A stretch of 13,915 nt of DNA from positions 1-13,915 of the forward strand of contig JALSUN010000045.1 of the NCBI GenBank assembly GCA_027061425.1, written 5' to 3'. This DNA is from Helicobacteraceae bacterium. GTDB taxonomy: Bacteria > Campylobacterota > Campylobacteria > Campylobacterales > Sulfurimonadaceae. Below the pieces are notes generated by a model that saw only the letters and a list, made by a program, of their open reading frames with translations, searched no databases and was not told the origin of the DNA. Positions 1 to 5,944 of the stretch are shown piece by piece. A program made the position numbers and the translations under genes. Numbering within the stretch: position 1 is the stretch's first letter; each line of letters begins with the position of its first letter.

Positions 1-312
1 AATCCTGAGATTTTCAAACATATAGACCGCATCATTATAGAGGGACATACGGACAGTGATGGTGGTTACCTCTACAACCTTAAACTCTCTCAAAAACGTG
101 CCTTTGCAGTGATGAACTATCTCTTAACGCTAGACTTTACAAAAAAGCATAACCTTAAACCCCTACTTGTAGCCAGTGGGCGCTCTTTTCAAGACCCTAT
201 TTTAAAAAATGGCAGAGAGAACAAAGTCGCCTCGCGCCGTATAGAGATAAAATTCACCCTTAAAAACCAAGACGCCATGGGCGAGATAGAGAAGATCTTA
301 GAGTATGAGTAA
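1..312 (+). CDS. OmpA/MotB-type peptidoglycan-binding domain protein, C-terminal part
   Basis: Open from base 1 in frame 1, so the 5' end lies outside the window; 103 residues are visible. They carry an OmpA C-terminal (OmpA_C-like) domain: an EGHTDSDGG motif near residues 14-22, an N-x-x-LS-x-x-RA helix just after it, and the terminal ASRRIEIKF segment near 76-84. In this family the Asp after GHT and the double Arg contact the diaminopimelate peptide of peptidoglycan, so this domain should sit in the periplasm and hold the cell wall. The missing N-terminus decides whether it is an outer-membrane porin-like protein, a Pal-like lipoprotein or a MotB/ZorB-like stator subunit. Its stop overlaps the start of the next small gene by 8 nt, suggesting translational coupling. 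The domain call is firm; the full-length role is unknown. Confidence 0.85.
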   Translation, partial: NPEIFKHIDRIIIEGHTDSDGGYLYNLKLSQKRAFAVMNYLLTLDFTKKHNLKPLLVASGRSFQDPILKNGRENKVASRRIEIKFTLKNQDAMGEIEKILEYE

Positions 313-484
313 ACATTCATCCTTTGAGCCCAAAGCACTTCAAAAAGCTTCTCGCTACCTACAGTCCAAGCTTGAGAGCTCCAAAACCCGTCAAAAGAGT
401 GAGATTGTAGAGGCATTAGACCTGCACCATAAACCCTCAATGGTCAGTAAACTCTTGGACTCACTTTTCAAAAAGAGCATTTAA
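305..484 (+). CDS. 59-aa uncharacterised protein overlapping the OmpA-domain gene
   Basis: ATG at 305-307, TAA at 482-484. The start lies inside the last codons of the OmpA-domain gene (8-nt overlap, +1 frame shift), as expected for a coupled operon partner. The product starts MSKHSSFEPKALQKA, is rich in Lys, Ser and Leu, has no signal peptide or membrane segment, and should be a small, mostly helical cytoplasmic protein. The stretch TRQKSEIVEALDLHHKPS followed by a leucine-rich end could form a short helix-turn-helix-like bundle, but I do not recognise the family. Reality is supported by the coupling, by a full ORF filling the gap up to the next regulatory region, and by codon use like its neighbours. 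No purine-rich ribosome site of its own is obvious beyond the overlapping gene. Confidence 0.6.
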   Translation: MSKHSSFEPKALQKASRYLQSKLESSKTRQKSEIVEALDLHHKPSMVSKLLDSLFKKSI

Positions 485-486
485 AT

Positions 487-501
487 TAATAACAATTATC
501 A
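487..501 (+). promoter_or_regulatory. Candidate Fur/PerR-type box upstream of superoxide reductase
   Basis: The 15 bases TAATAACAATTATCA match the 7-1-7 Fur inverted repeat TGATAAT-N-ATTATCA at 12 of 14 defined positions, with the right half perfect. It lies about 110 nt upstream of the superoxide reductase start and just beyond the stop of the preceding gene. Fur-family control of superoxide-handling genes is known in this group. That this copy works is inferred; AT-rich DNA gives chance matches. Confidence 0.35.
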
Positions 502-609
502 CTTGTAACTGATATCTAAATTAAATGAGACACTATTACTCTTCTTTATGTTTGTTTAAAACTTTTTCTATGTAGAATGCCCCTATAAAAATATTTAAAG
601 GACATTAAC

Positions 610-996
610 ATGCCAAAGATTCACGTATATGAAAACATCGACAACGTAGAGCGCGAAGCAAAAAAAGATCTTATCGATCGTCACTCACCATTTATCACTG
701 TAGAGGGTGTTGCTAAAAAAGGCGAGATGGTTGCTGTAAACGTTAAAATGGGTAACGAGTACACTCACCCGGATGATTTCGATCACTTCATCGAGTCTAT
801 CACTCTTTTCAATGGTGAGACTAAACTTGCAATGACAACATTTACACCAGGTACACTTGGTAACGAGAAGTCTCACGCAGAAGTAACATTCAACATCCGT
901 GCAACAGGTAAGAAAATGACTTTGGTAGCACATGGTTACTGTACAAAACACGGTATCTGGGAATCAACTCCAGAACTTGTAGAAGTGACTGAGTAG
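610..996 (+). CDS. Superoxide reductase (neelaredoxin-type, single domain)
   Basis: 128 aa. It reduces superoxide to hydrogen peroxide at a non-haem iron centre without releasing oxygen, and normally acts in the cytoplasm of anaerobes and microaerophiles. Visible iron ligands: H25 (RHSPFI), H53 (EYTHPD), H59 (DHFI), then C111 and H114 in YCTKHGIWES; together these give the His4-Cys site. The Glu-Lys pair that flanks the first His in many homologues reads Asp23-Arg24, a conservative change. There is no N-terminal desulforedoxin Cys4 domain, so this is the one-iron class, and the length fits that class. The start ATG has a good AAAGGA ribosome site 8 nt upstream. The gene stands alone: a regulatory gap lies upstream and a hairpin follows. 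A nearby Fur-like box suggests iron or peroxide control. Confidence 0.92.
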   Translation: MPKIHVYENIDNVEREAKKDLIDRHSPFITVEGVAKKGEMVAVNVKMGNEYTHPDDFDHFIESITLFNGETKLAMTTFTPGTLGNEKSHAEVTFNIRATGKKMTLVAHGYCTKHGIWESTPELVEVTE

Positions 997-1009
997 TTTT
1001 AAACTACTT

Positions 1010-1040
1010 AAACAAAGGCTTTTAGCCTCTTGTTTATCTT
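1010..1040 (+). terminator. Probable intrinsic terminator after superoxide reductase
   Basis: AAACAAAGGCT (1010-1020), loop TTT, then AGCCTCTTGTTT (1024-1035) form a stem with one bulge, followed by a weak T-rich stretch (ATCTTCT). It starts 14 nt after the stop codon of the superoxide reductase gene. The U-tract is poor, so efficiency is uncertain. A smaller palindrome (TAGTTTTAAACTA, 994-1006) precedes it. Confidence 0.5.
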
Positions 1041-1135
1041 CTAAAACCAGTTTACTAAACTTCTATTATTAAAAAACACCCCCTCATCCTTTTATCACTT
1101 TACACATTTTTCATCCACTTCTATTTTAACCACCC

Positions 1136-1154
1136 TATAATGTCTGAGCAGACA
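1136..1154 (+). promoter_or_regulatory. -10 box followed directly by a perfect palindrome (candidate operator)
   Basis: A perfect TATAAT (1136-1141) runs into the inverted repeat TGTCTG-AG-CAGACA (1141-1154), which would cover the transcription start region. No good -35 is found at 16-18 nt. It lies about 110 nt upstream of the UDG-like gene within the 268-nt gap 997-1264; the rest of that gap (a long pyrimidine-rich tract at 1040-1130) shows nothing else I can name. The palindrome could bind a repressor or be a short hairpin in the 5' leader. Confidence 0.4.
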
Positions 1155-1264
1155 GTAAAAATAGCGTAAATTTTAGCCTATTTTAACACGGTATAAACTA
1201 CACTAAGCAATCTATTTTATATTGAGTATAAGGGGCTACCACGAAATCCTATCAAAACCTTGTT

Positions 1265-1900
1265 ATGCTAAAAAACCTCTACAGGTTAAAAGCACTTGGG
1301 TTTACCTATGCAGACCCTTTTGTGACCAACAGAGCCACAGAGATGCATACACTCCCCAATGATGTTACGCAACTACAAAAACTGATGTCAGAGTGTTACT
1401 TATGTGACTTAAGTAAGTCGCGCCATCAGTGTATGACAGGTACAGGGTCTTTAGATGCCAACTTAATGATAGTCGATGCCTATGTTTCTGTAAGTGAAGA
1501 TGACACCTACAGTTACTATTCTGGTAAGTCGGGAGTCTCTTTGGCCAACATGATAGAAAAGGTAATCGGTCTGCCTAAAGAGGCTGTTTACATGACCCAT
1601 GCAGTAAAGTGTAAACCCCTCGGGACCAATACACCCTCTAAGTCAGAGTTTAACAGCTGTAAGCCCTACTTGTATAAACAGATAGAGTTGGTCTCTCCTA
1701 AAGTCATTGTCACCTTGGGAGAAGATGCTTATAAGCTTTTAAGTGGTGATGACACCCCTTTTGAGCAGGTACGTGGACAGAAGGTGTCGTTTGACAACTA
1801 TATCATCATCCCTATCTACCACCCGCAATTTTTGTTGCGCAACCCGTCACTTAAACGTGACACCCTAAATGATCTTAAAACTATAAAGAGTGCCTTATGA
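1265..1900 (+). CDS. Uracil-DNA glycosylase-like protein (family 4 type, iron-sulfur), altered active site
   Basis: 211 aa from the first ATG. Family 4 UDGs remove uracil from DNA and carry a [4Fe-4S] cluster. The four cluster cysteines are seen as C44-x2-C47 (ECYLCDLSKSRHQ), C116 (AVKCKPLG) and C132 (SCKPYL). Motif 2 is present as YHPQFLLR at 185-192 (usual HPSYLLR). Motif 1, normally GEAPG, reads VDAYV at 70-74: the Glu becomes Asp and the Gly and Pro are lost, so activity may be changed. A strong AGGGG ribosome site (1231-1235) stands 5 nt before an in-frame ACG at 1241, whereas the ATG at 1265 has no ribosome site. The true start may therefore be ACG (8 residues more) or a mutated ATG. 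The stop overlaps the next gene as ATGA, so the two are co-translated. The family is well supported; the function is less so. Confidence 0.8.
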   Translation: MLKNLYRLKALGFTYADPFVTNRATEMHTLPNDVTQLQKLMSECYLCDLSKSRHQCMTGTGSLDANLMIVDAYVSVSEDDTYSYYSGKSGVSLANMIEKVIGLPKEAVYMTHAVKCKPLGTNTPSKSEFNSCKPYLYKQIELVSPKVIVTLGEDAYKLLSGDDTPFEQVRGQKVSFDNYIIIPIYHPQFLLRNPSLKRDTLNDLKTIKSAL

Positions 1901-3237
1901 TAAAACACTATTTTTTACTACTGTTACCTTTGTTACTTTTTGCAGAGAGCACCCAAGTCTCTCCCATACCACTGCCAACCACATACATACAGGTCATTGA
2001 TATCGATACGGAGTGTGATAACGACTGTCTTCAAGCCTATCTTGATGATGGACAGATCTTTACCTTCTTGGCTATTGCCGACAGTAAACTAGAGTGTATG
2101 GAGCTCGAAGATGAGCGTATGATCTATACCAACTTGTTAAATGTGCGTTCTAATGAACTCATACCTGAAGAGCTGAGAATAGCGATGATACTTCCATACA
2201 AACGTATTGGTCGTTACGCCTACTCTACCTCTAACGCTGTCTTCGCCTACCTTCTCTCACGAAACCATGAGTTTGAACTCAAAAACTTTCAAATCGAAGA
2301 TGAAAGTCCAGAAGAGCTGGCGCGCGTCCTAGAAGAGATCAAAGACCAGGAGTTCCATTATGTCATCGCCCCCTTGACTAAAAGCGGTGCAGATACACTT
2401 GTAGCACAAGAGGATGAACTTAACATCTTTTTTCCAACCATCCATAAAGATGACCTTAACACAACATCAGAAAACATCTATTTTGGGGCTATAGACTACA
2501 AAGAGCAGATAAAACGTCTTGCTCATTACAGCAGTTCGCCTCTTGTTGTGATGTATGACAAATCAGCCAAGGGTAAAAAGCTTTATGCACAGACCAAAGA
2601 GGTCTATATGGACAAAAATGTCAGTTTTATTAAAACAAGCCGAGAAAAGGTTTATAAAGAGCTGGATAAAGAGTACTCTTCAAGGTTAGAGCCTAGAAAG
2701 AAAAGAGTAATAGCCTATGGTATAGACCGTAAAACAACCAACTTTAAGTGGTATCTGGAAAATAACCGAAAAATCCAGTTTGGAAGTTTCTTCTTGAACA
2801 CACCTGTCATCAAAACAACGATGCTACTTTCACAACTCAACACTTATGACACCAATGTCACAAACGTACTCTCTACTCAGATCAACTACGACCCTCTCAT
2901 TTTCTCTATGACCCAGGAGATTGATAGAAAAGAGATGTATATCGCCAACTCTCTTAACATCAACAACAACACCCTTATAGAGGCGAATTCACTCTTAAGT
3001 AACGACATCGTATATGACTGGATCAACTATGCCTCTTCGGTAGGTGCCGACTATTTCTACCATGCTATCACCCATACTGAGCGTACATATCAGTTGCCTA
3101 TAGTCGATAACCAAGTCCTCTACCCTATCTCTATAGTCAAACCAGAAGGCACACGTTTCAAGGTCATAGAAGAGGGAGAGCTGCCACAATTTGACCAAAA
3201 CCAGACATCAACACTTCCCGAAGTAAACACGCTCTAA
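1897..3237 (+). CDS. Exported protein with periplasmic-binding-like domain (paralogue A)
   Basis: 446 aa. A signal peptide is clear: short basic start, hydrophobic run LLLLPLLLFA, cleavage probably after FA (residue 16). A spacer with two Cys (ECDNDC, near 39-44) precedes a domain from about residue 90 (ELRIAMILPYKRIGRYA) to about 430. Its opening strand, IAMILP, and the later patterns VIAPL, PLVVMYD and LLSNDIVYDWINYASSVGAD recall type-1 periplasmic-binding or LpoA/LppC-like folds, but the similarity is by eye and no ligand can be assigned. It begins inside the stop of the UDG-like gene (ATGA overlap). The next gene is a shorter paralogue sharing nearly every motif of this domain, so tandem duplication is clear. 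It lacks a lipobox, unlike the paralogue, so it is probably soluble in the periplasm. Confidence 0.7.
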   Translation: MIKHYFLLLLPLLLFAESTQVSPIPLPTTYIQVIDIDTECDNDCLQAYLDDGQIFTFLAIADSKLECMELEDERMIYTNLLNVRSNELIPEELRIAMILPYKRIGRYAYSTSNAVFAYLLSRNHEFELKNFQIEDESPEELARVLEEIKDQEFHYVIAPLTKSGADTLVAQEDELNIFFPTIHKDDLNTTSENIYFGAIDYKEQIKRLAHYSSSPLVVMYDKSAKGKKLYAQTKEVYMDKNVSFIKTSREKVYKELDKEYSSRLEPRKKRVIAYGIDRKTTNFKWYLENNRKIQFGSFFLNTPVIKTTMLLSQLNTYDTNVTNVLSTQINYDPLIFSMTQEIDRKEMYIANSLNINNNTLIEANSLLSNDIVYDWINYASSVGADYFYHAITHTERTYQLPIVDNQVLYPISIVKPEGTRFKVIEEGELPQFDQNQTSTLPEVNTL

Positions 3238-3294
3238 TTTTATACTTATGTTATAATCAAAGTAAGACATAGTCAATGTCTGAAAGTGATGTGT

Positions 3295-4341
3295 ATGAAA
3301 TATTTCCAACTTTTTATCATTTTTTTTATACTTTTATTTACAGATGGATGTTATGACAGTGGTGGTGTTCGTCCTAAAGGCCCGGCAGCACAGAGTGTTA
3401 AAATCGCTATGATACTACCAGAAAAGGTCATAGGACATTATGCCCATACAACATCAACAGCCGTTTTTGCCTACTACCTGCGTCGTAATACACCCTTCGT
3501 TTTAAAAACATATACTATAGAAGATGAAAGTAGCGCAGCATTGCAAGATGTTTTAAAAAAGATTAAAGCTGAAGACATCCATTATGTTATAGCACCTGTT
3601 ACCATTGAGGGTGCGAAGAACCTCACTGCACTAGAGTCAGACCTTAACATCTTTCTACCTGCCATACATCGTAATGATATGATCACAAAAGATAAAGATA
3701 ATGTCTATTATGGTGCTATCGATTATCAGAAGCAGATAGATACACTCATCCCACTTTCATCAACTTCATTAGTAGTGATGTACGACAAGTCAAAACAGGG
3801 ACATAAACTGCTTACTGAAGTAGAAAAAAGTTATGAAAATGCGAATAGAGAACACCCTGAAGTAAAACTCTACAGCTTTAGTATCAATAAAAAAAGAAGT
3901 AATTTAAAAAGCTATCTCGATCATAATCATCAGATTAACAGCGCCAGTTATTTTCTAAACACGCCACTTATAAAAAGTACCATGGTTCTCTCGCAACTCT
4001 CACTCTACGAACTGAACGCCAGCAGTAAACTCTCCACACAGATCAACTATAACCCGCTCATCTTCACCATGACCCAAAAACGAGACAGAGAACACCTCTA
4101 CATCGCCAATTCTATCTCTCAACAAGATGATGCACTGATACAGGCTAACGCTATCTTGAGTAATGACATCACTTATAACTGGATCAACTATACAGCCACT
4201 GTTGGCGCTGATCTCTTTTTCAACCTAATGACAGGAAAGGCACGTCTTTATGACCTTCCAGTAGAGAAGAGACAGGTTATCTATCCTATCAGTATTGTAA
4301 AGCCCACAAACTCACACTTTATAGAGATGGAAATTCTCTAA
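3295..4341 (+). CDS. Putative lipoprotein with periplasmic-binding-like domain (paralogue B)
   Basis: 348 aa from the ATG at 3295, chosen because GAAAG lies about 8 nt upstream and because MKYFQLF opens a normal signal peptide; GTG 3286 and ATG 3289 are also in frame. The leader MKYFQLFIIFFILLFTDGC ends in a lipobox-like TDGC, so Cys19 may be lipidated (the -3 residue is atypical). The mature part lacks paralogue A's N-terminal insert and starts almost at once with VKIAMILPEKVIGHYAHTTS. Motifs shared with A: AVFAY, IEDES, HYVIAP, LNIF.P.IH, Y.GAIDY, VVMYDKS, SYFLNTP.IK, QINY.PLIF.MTQ, LSNDI.Y.WINY, YPISIVKP. A separate TATAAT at 3252-3257 suggests it also has its own promoter. It ends 15 nt from the convergent ybgC. 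The molecular function is unknown. Confidence 0.7.
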   Translation: MKYFQLFIIFFILLFTDGCYDSGGVRPKGPAAQSVKIAMILPEKVIGHYAHTTSTAVFAYYLRRNTPFVLKTYTIEDESSAALQDVLKKIKAEDIHYVIAPVTIEGAKNLTALESDLNIFLPAIHRNDMITKDKDNVYYGAIDYQKQIDTLIPLSSTSLVVMYDKSKQGHKLLTEVEKSYENANREHPEVKLYSFSINKKRSNLKSYLDHNHQINSASYFLNTPLIKSTMVLSQLSLYELNASSKLSTQINYNPLIFTMTQKRDREHLYIANSISQQDDALIQANAILSNDITYNWINYTATVGADLFFNLMTGKARLYDLPVEKRQVIYPISIVKPTNSHFIEMEIL

Positions 4342-4356
4342 GAAAAAGCATCATCT

Positions 4357-4734
4357 CTACGAAAGTAACCCTCTCAGTTTTTCACGCATCGTATCACTAA
4401 AACGACCTATACTTCCATCATGATTTAAATACGCCAGCTTAATAGTCATCTCAAAGATCTTCTCATCTTCACGCATAACTGTCTGCTTTAAGGTAAAAGA
4501 GGCAAACCGTAAAGAGACCAACTCCGTCTGTACTTCAAGAATATCTGCAAAAAAAGCAGGCTTCACATAATTCGCCTCCAAAGAAGAAGCCACAAAATGT
4601 CCCTCCTCCATAATAGGATTTTCCCCTTGAGAAAAGAACAACTCACTACGCGCCCTCTCGCAAAAGTTCAAATAGTTAGAGTGATACACCACTCCACCGA
4701 CATCCGTATCCTCGTAATACACTCGTATTTTCAT
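4357..4734 (-). CDS. ybgC: YbgC-type acyl-CoA thioesterase (hotdog fold)
   Basis: 125 aa. It hydrolyses acyl-CoA thioesters; in many Gram-negatives it belongs to the tol-pal cluster, but no tol genes are near here. The N-terminal signature MKIRVYYEDTDVGGVVYHSN is diagnostic: catalytic Asp in EDTD (D11), Gly-Gly turn, then YHSNYL. The start is ATG 4734 with AGGAGC 8 nt upstream; an in-frame ATG at 4773 would add 13 residues lying within the recombinase stub and is less likely. Its first codons are the left copy of a direct repeat whose right copy is at 9091-9112. The ribosome site and start of this copy therefore appear to come from the integrated element, while the body is chromosomal. It ends 15 nt from the convergent lipoprotein gene. 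Confidence 0.9.
   Translation of the reverse strand: MKIRVYYEDTDVGGVVYHSNYLNFCERARSELFFSQGENPIMEEGHFVASSLEANYVKPAFFADILEVQTELVSLRFASFTLKQTVMREDEKIFEMTIKLAYLNHDGSIGRFSDTMREKLRGLLS
4712..4733. repeat. Left attachment-like repeat (attL), first codons of intact ybgC
   Basis: 22 bp (begins TCGTAATACACTCG, ends TATTTTCA) covering ybgC codons 1-8 on the minus strand. It matches 9091-9112 at 20 of 22 bases. The differences fall at third codon positions (CGA/CGC and GTG/GTT), as expected if the element brought the start of a related ybgC. Confidence 0.75.
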
Positions 4735-4744
4735 CTGTTTGCTC

Positions 4745-4924
4745 CTATTTTTTGGCTTTAGGGTAGTTAACATTGTTGACTGTACCCAAACTGTGCCCTT
4801 TATCTAAAAACTCAGCTCGTTTTTGACGATTGCTTTTGTCTTTAGATAGTTGATATACTCTCGCATATGTTTTCAATGTAATGTCAGAACTCTTATGTCC
4901 TAACATACGACTCACCCATAAGAT
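4745..4924 (-). pseudogene. Tyrosine recombinase (phage-type integrase), C-terminal stub
   Basis: About 60 codons with the last part of a tyrosine-recombinase catalytic domain: LWVSRMLGHKSSDITLKTYARVY. LGH supplies the last catalytic His-box residue and the Tyr of KTYARVY is the expected nucleophile. Everything upstream is gone, including the first catalytic Arg and the HxxR box. Reading upstream in the same frame passes a short unrelated run directly into the stop codon of fic (4946-4948), so a deletion or recombination joined the two. The stub ends in TAG 10 nt before the ybgC start and next to attL, the usual place for an integrase gene. A GTG at 4943-4945 could start a 66-aa ORF, but it would not be active. 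Family assignment is strong. Confidence 0.8.
4782..4797. repeat. Possible arm-type repeat, left end of island
   Basis: GTACCCAAACTGTGCC resembles GTGCCGGATTTGTGCC at 8980-8995 (11 of 16), in the same orientation; both lie inside the island near its ends. Recombinase arm sites are usually such short repeats. The match is modest. Confidence 0.3.
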
Positions 4925-4945
4925 GTGGAAGTTGTGACACAACAC

Positions 4946-5929
4946 TTATCCTTTTACTCTATATTTTTGTTGTGGACTTCTAGGGCTATCAGGATTACGC
5001 ATCTCAATTAATCCATGCTCTAACGCCGGATTAAGATAATTTTTTCTGAAGGTTAGTTTATGAGACAGGGCTAATTTATCCATGATCTCGCTACTGCTTA
5101 GCCACTGATCATGCATAACTTCCAACAGCTTATCTACTTGATCGCTTACATAGTCGCTTACTTGGTCGTTATTAATAGAATCTTGTATGGTAGTAAGAAT
5201 GATCTCAAGCATAAATTCTATAAAAGATGTACTCTCCCCTGCTGAACCTGACGCCTCTAATGCATCATAGTAACGCTGTTGATGTTCTTTAATGACACTC
5301 TCTACAGGTATAGAAGAAAAGACAGGCTTGTAGTTATGAAGAATAAGGCTCTGCCATAAGCGCCCTATCCTGCCGTTACCATCACTAAATGGATGAATAA
5401 ACTCAAATTCATAGTGAAAGACACAGCTTTTTATAAGAGGATGAATGTCTGTTTTCTTAAGCCAACTGAACAGGTCTGCCATAAGGTTATGGACTTGACC
5501 AGATGGTGGGGCTACGTGCACAACACCTTCACTGCCACCAACTCCTACGTCTTTAGTTCTAAAACTGCCTGCATTAGTTAGTATCTCACTCATTAACATC
5601 TTATGCGCAAGTAAGAGGTCGTCCAACTTTTGATAGTTGAAGTTCGCTAAGTTGCCATAGACCTTGATAGCACCTTGAACCTCTGCAATCTCTCTGACTG
5701 ACCCTAAAACCCTTTTACCTTCAAAAATAGCGGTTACTTTTTCAATGCCTAGGGTATTACCCTCTATCTCCAGTGTACCGGTAATCGTTCTGATCTTGTA
5801 GTTTTTACGTAAGGTAGAAGTGATGATCTTCGGTTCTAAGATCTCAAGTTTTGCCACTTCAGCACTGATCTCACTAACAAAGTTGAGTATCTTTGGTGTG
5901 ATTGTAAAAGGAGGTTCATAGTTATTCAT
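4946..5929 (-). CDS. Fic family protein AMP-transferase (class II, with C-terminal winged helix)
   Basis: 327 aa. Fic enzymes transfer AMP (sometimes another nucleotide group) from ATP to a hydroxyl of a target protein. The active-site motif is complete: HPFSDGNGRIGR at 179-190, with catalytic His179 and the Gly-Asn-Gly-Arg anion nest. An N-terminal inhibitory motif fits [ST]xxxE[GN]: T52-LEI-E56-G57, placing it among self-inhibited class II Fics. Residues about 262-327 look like a winged-helix domain (SSSEIMDKLALSHKLTFRKNYLNPALEHGLIEM), common in this subfamily. The start ATG 5929 has AGAGGA 7 nt upstream. It lies 15 nt behind the DUF4143 ATPase and must share its transcript. Its stop abuts the recombinase stub. 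The target is unknown; roles in stress, toxin-antitoxin function or phage defence are only inference. Confidence 0.92.
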   Translation of the reverse strand: MNNYEPPFTITPKILNFVSEISAEVAKLEILEPKIITSTLRKNYKIRTITGTLEIEGNTLGIEKVTAIFEGKRVLGSVREIAEVQGAIKVYGNLANFNYQKLDDLLLAHKMLMSEILTNAGSFRTKDVGVGGSEGVVHVAPPSGQVHNLMADLFSWLKKTDIHPLIKSCVFHYEFEFIHPFSDGNGRIGRLWQSLILHNYKPVFSSIPVESVIKEHQQRYYDALEASGSAGESTSFIEFMLEIILTTIQDSINNDQVSDYVSDQVDKLLEVMHDQWLSSSEIMDKLALSHKLTFRKNYLNPALEHGLIEMRNPDSPRSPQQKYRVKG

Positions 5930-5944
5930 CTTATCCTCTTTTCA

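Noticed and set aside
1..484. Zorya-type defence (ZorB) for the first gene
   Set aside because: The visible domain is common to OmpA, Pal and MotB proteins; no ZorA, C, D or E is seen, and the N-terminus is outside the window.
685..951. Minus-strand 88-aa ORF inside superoxide reductase
   Set aside because: Shadow of a firmly identified gene; cysteine-rich by chance of the antisense frame.
4735..4773. Upstream ATG (4773) as ybgC start
   Set aside because: It adds 13 residues unlike the family and lies over the recombinase stub; ATG 4734 has AGGAGC and matches the conserved N-terminus.
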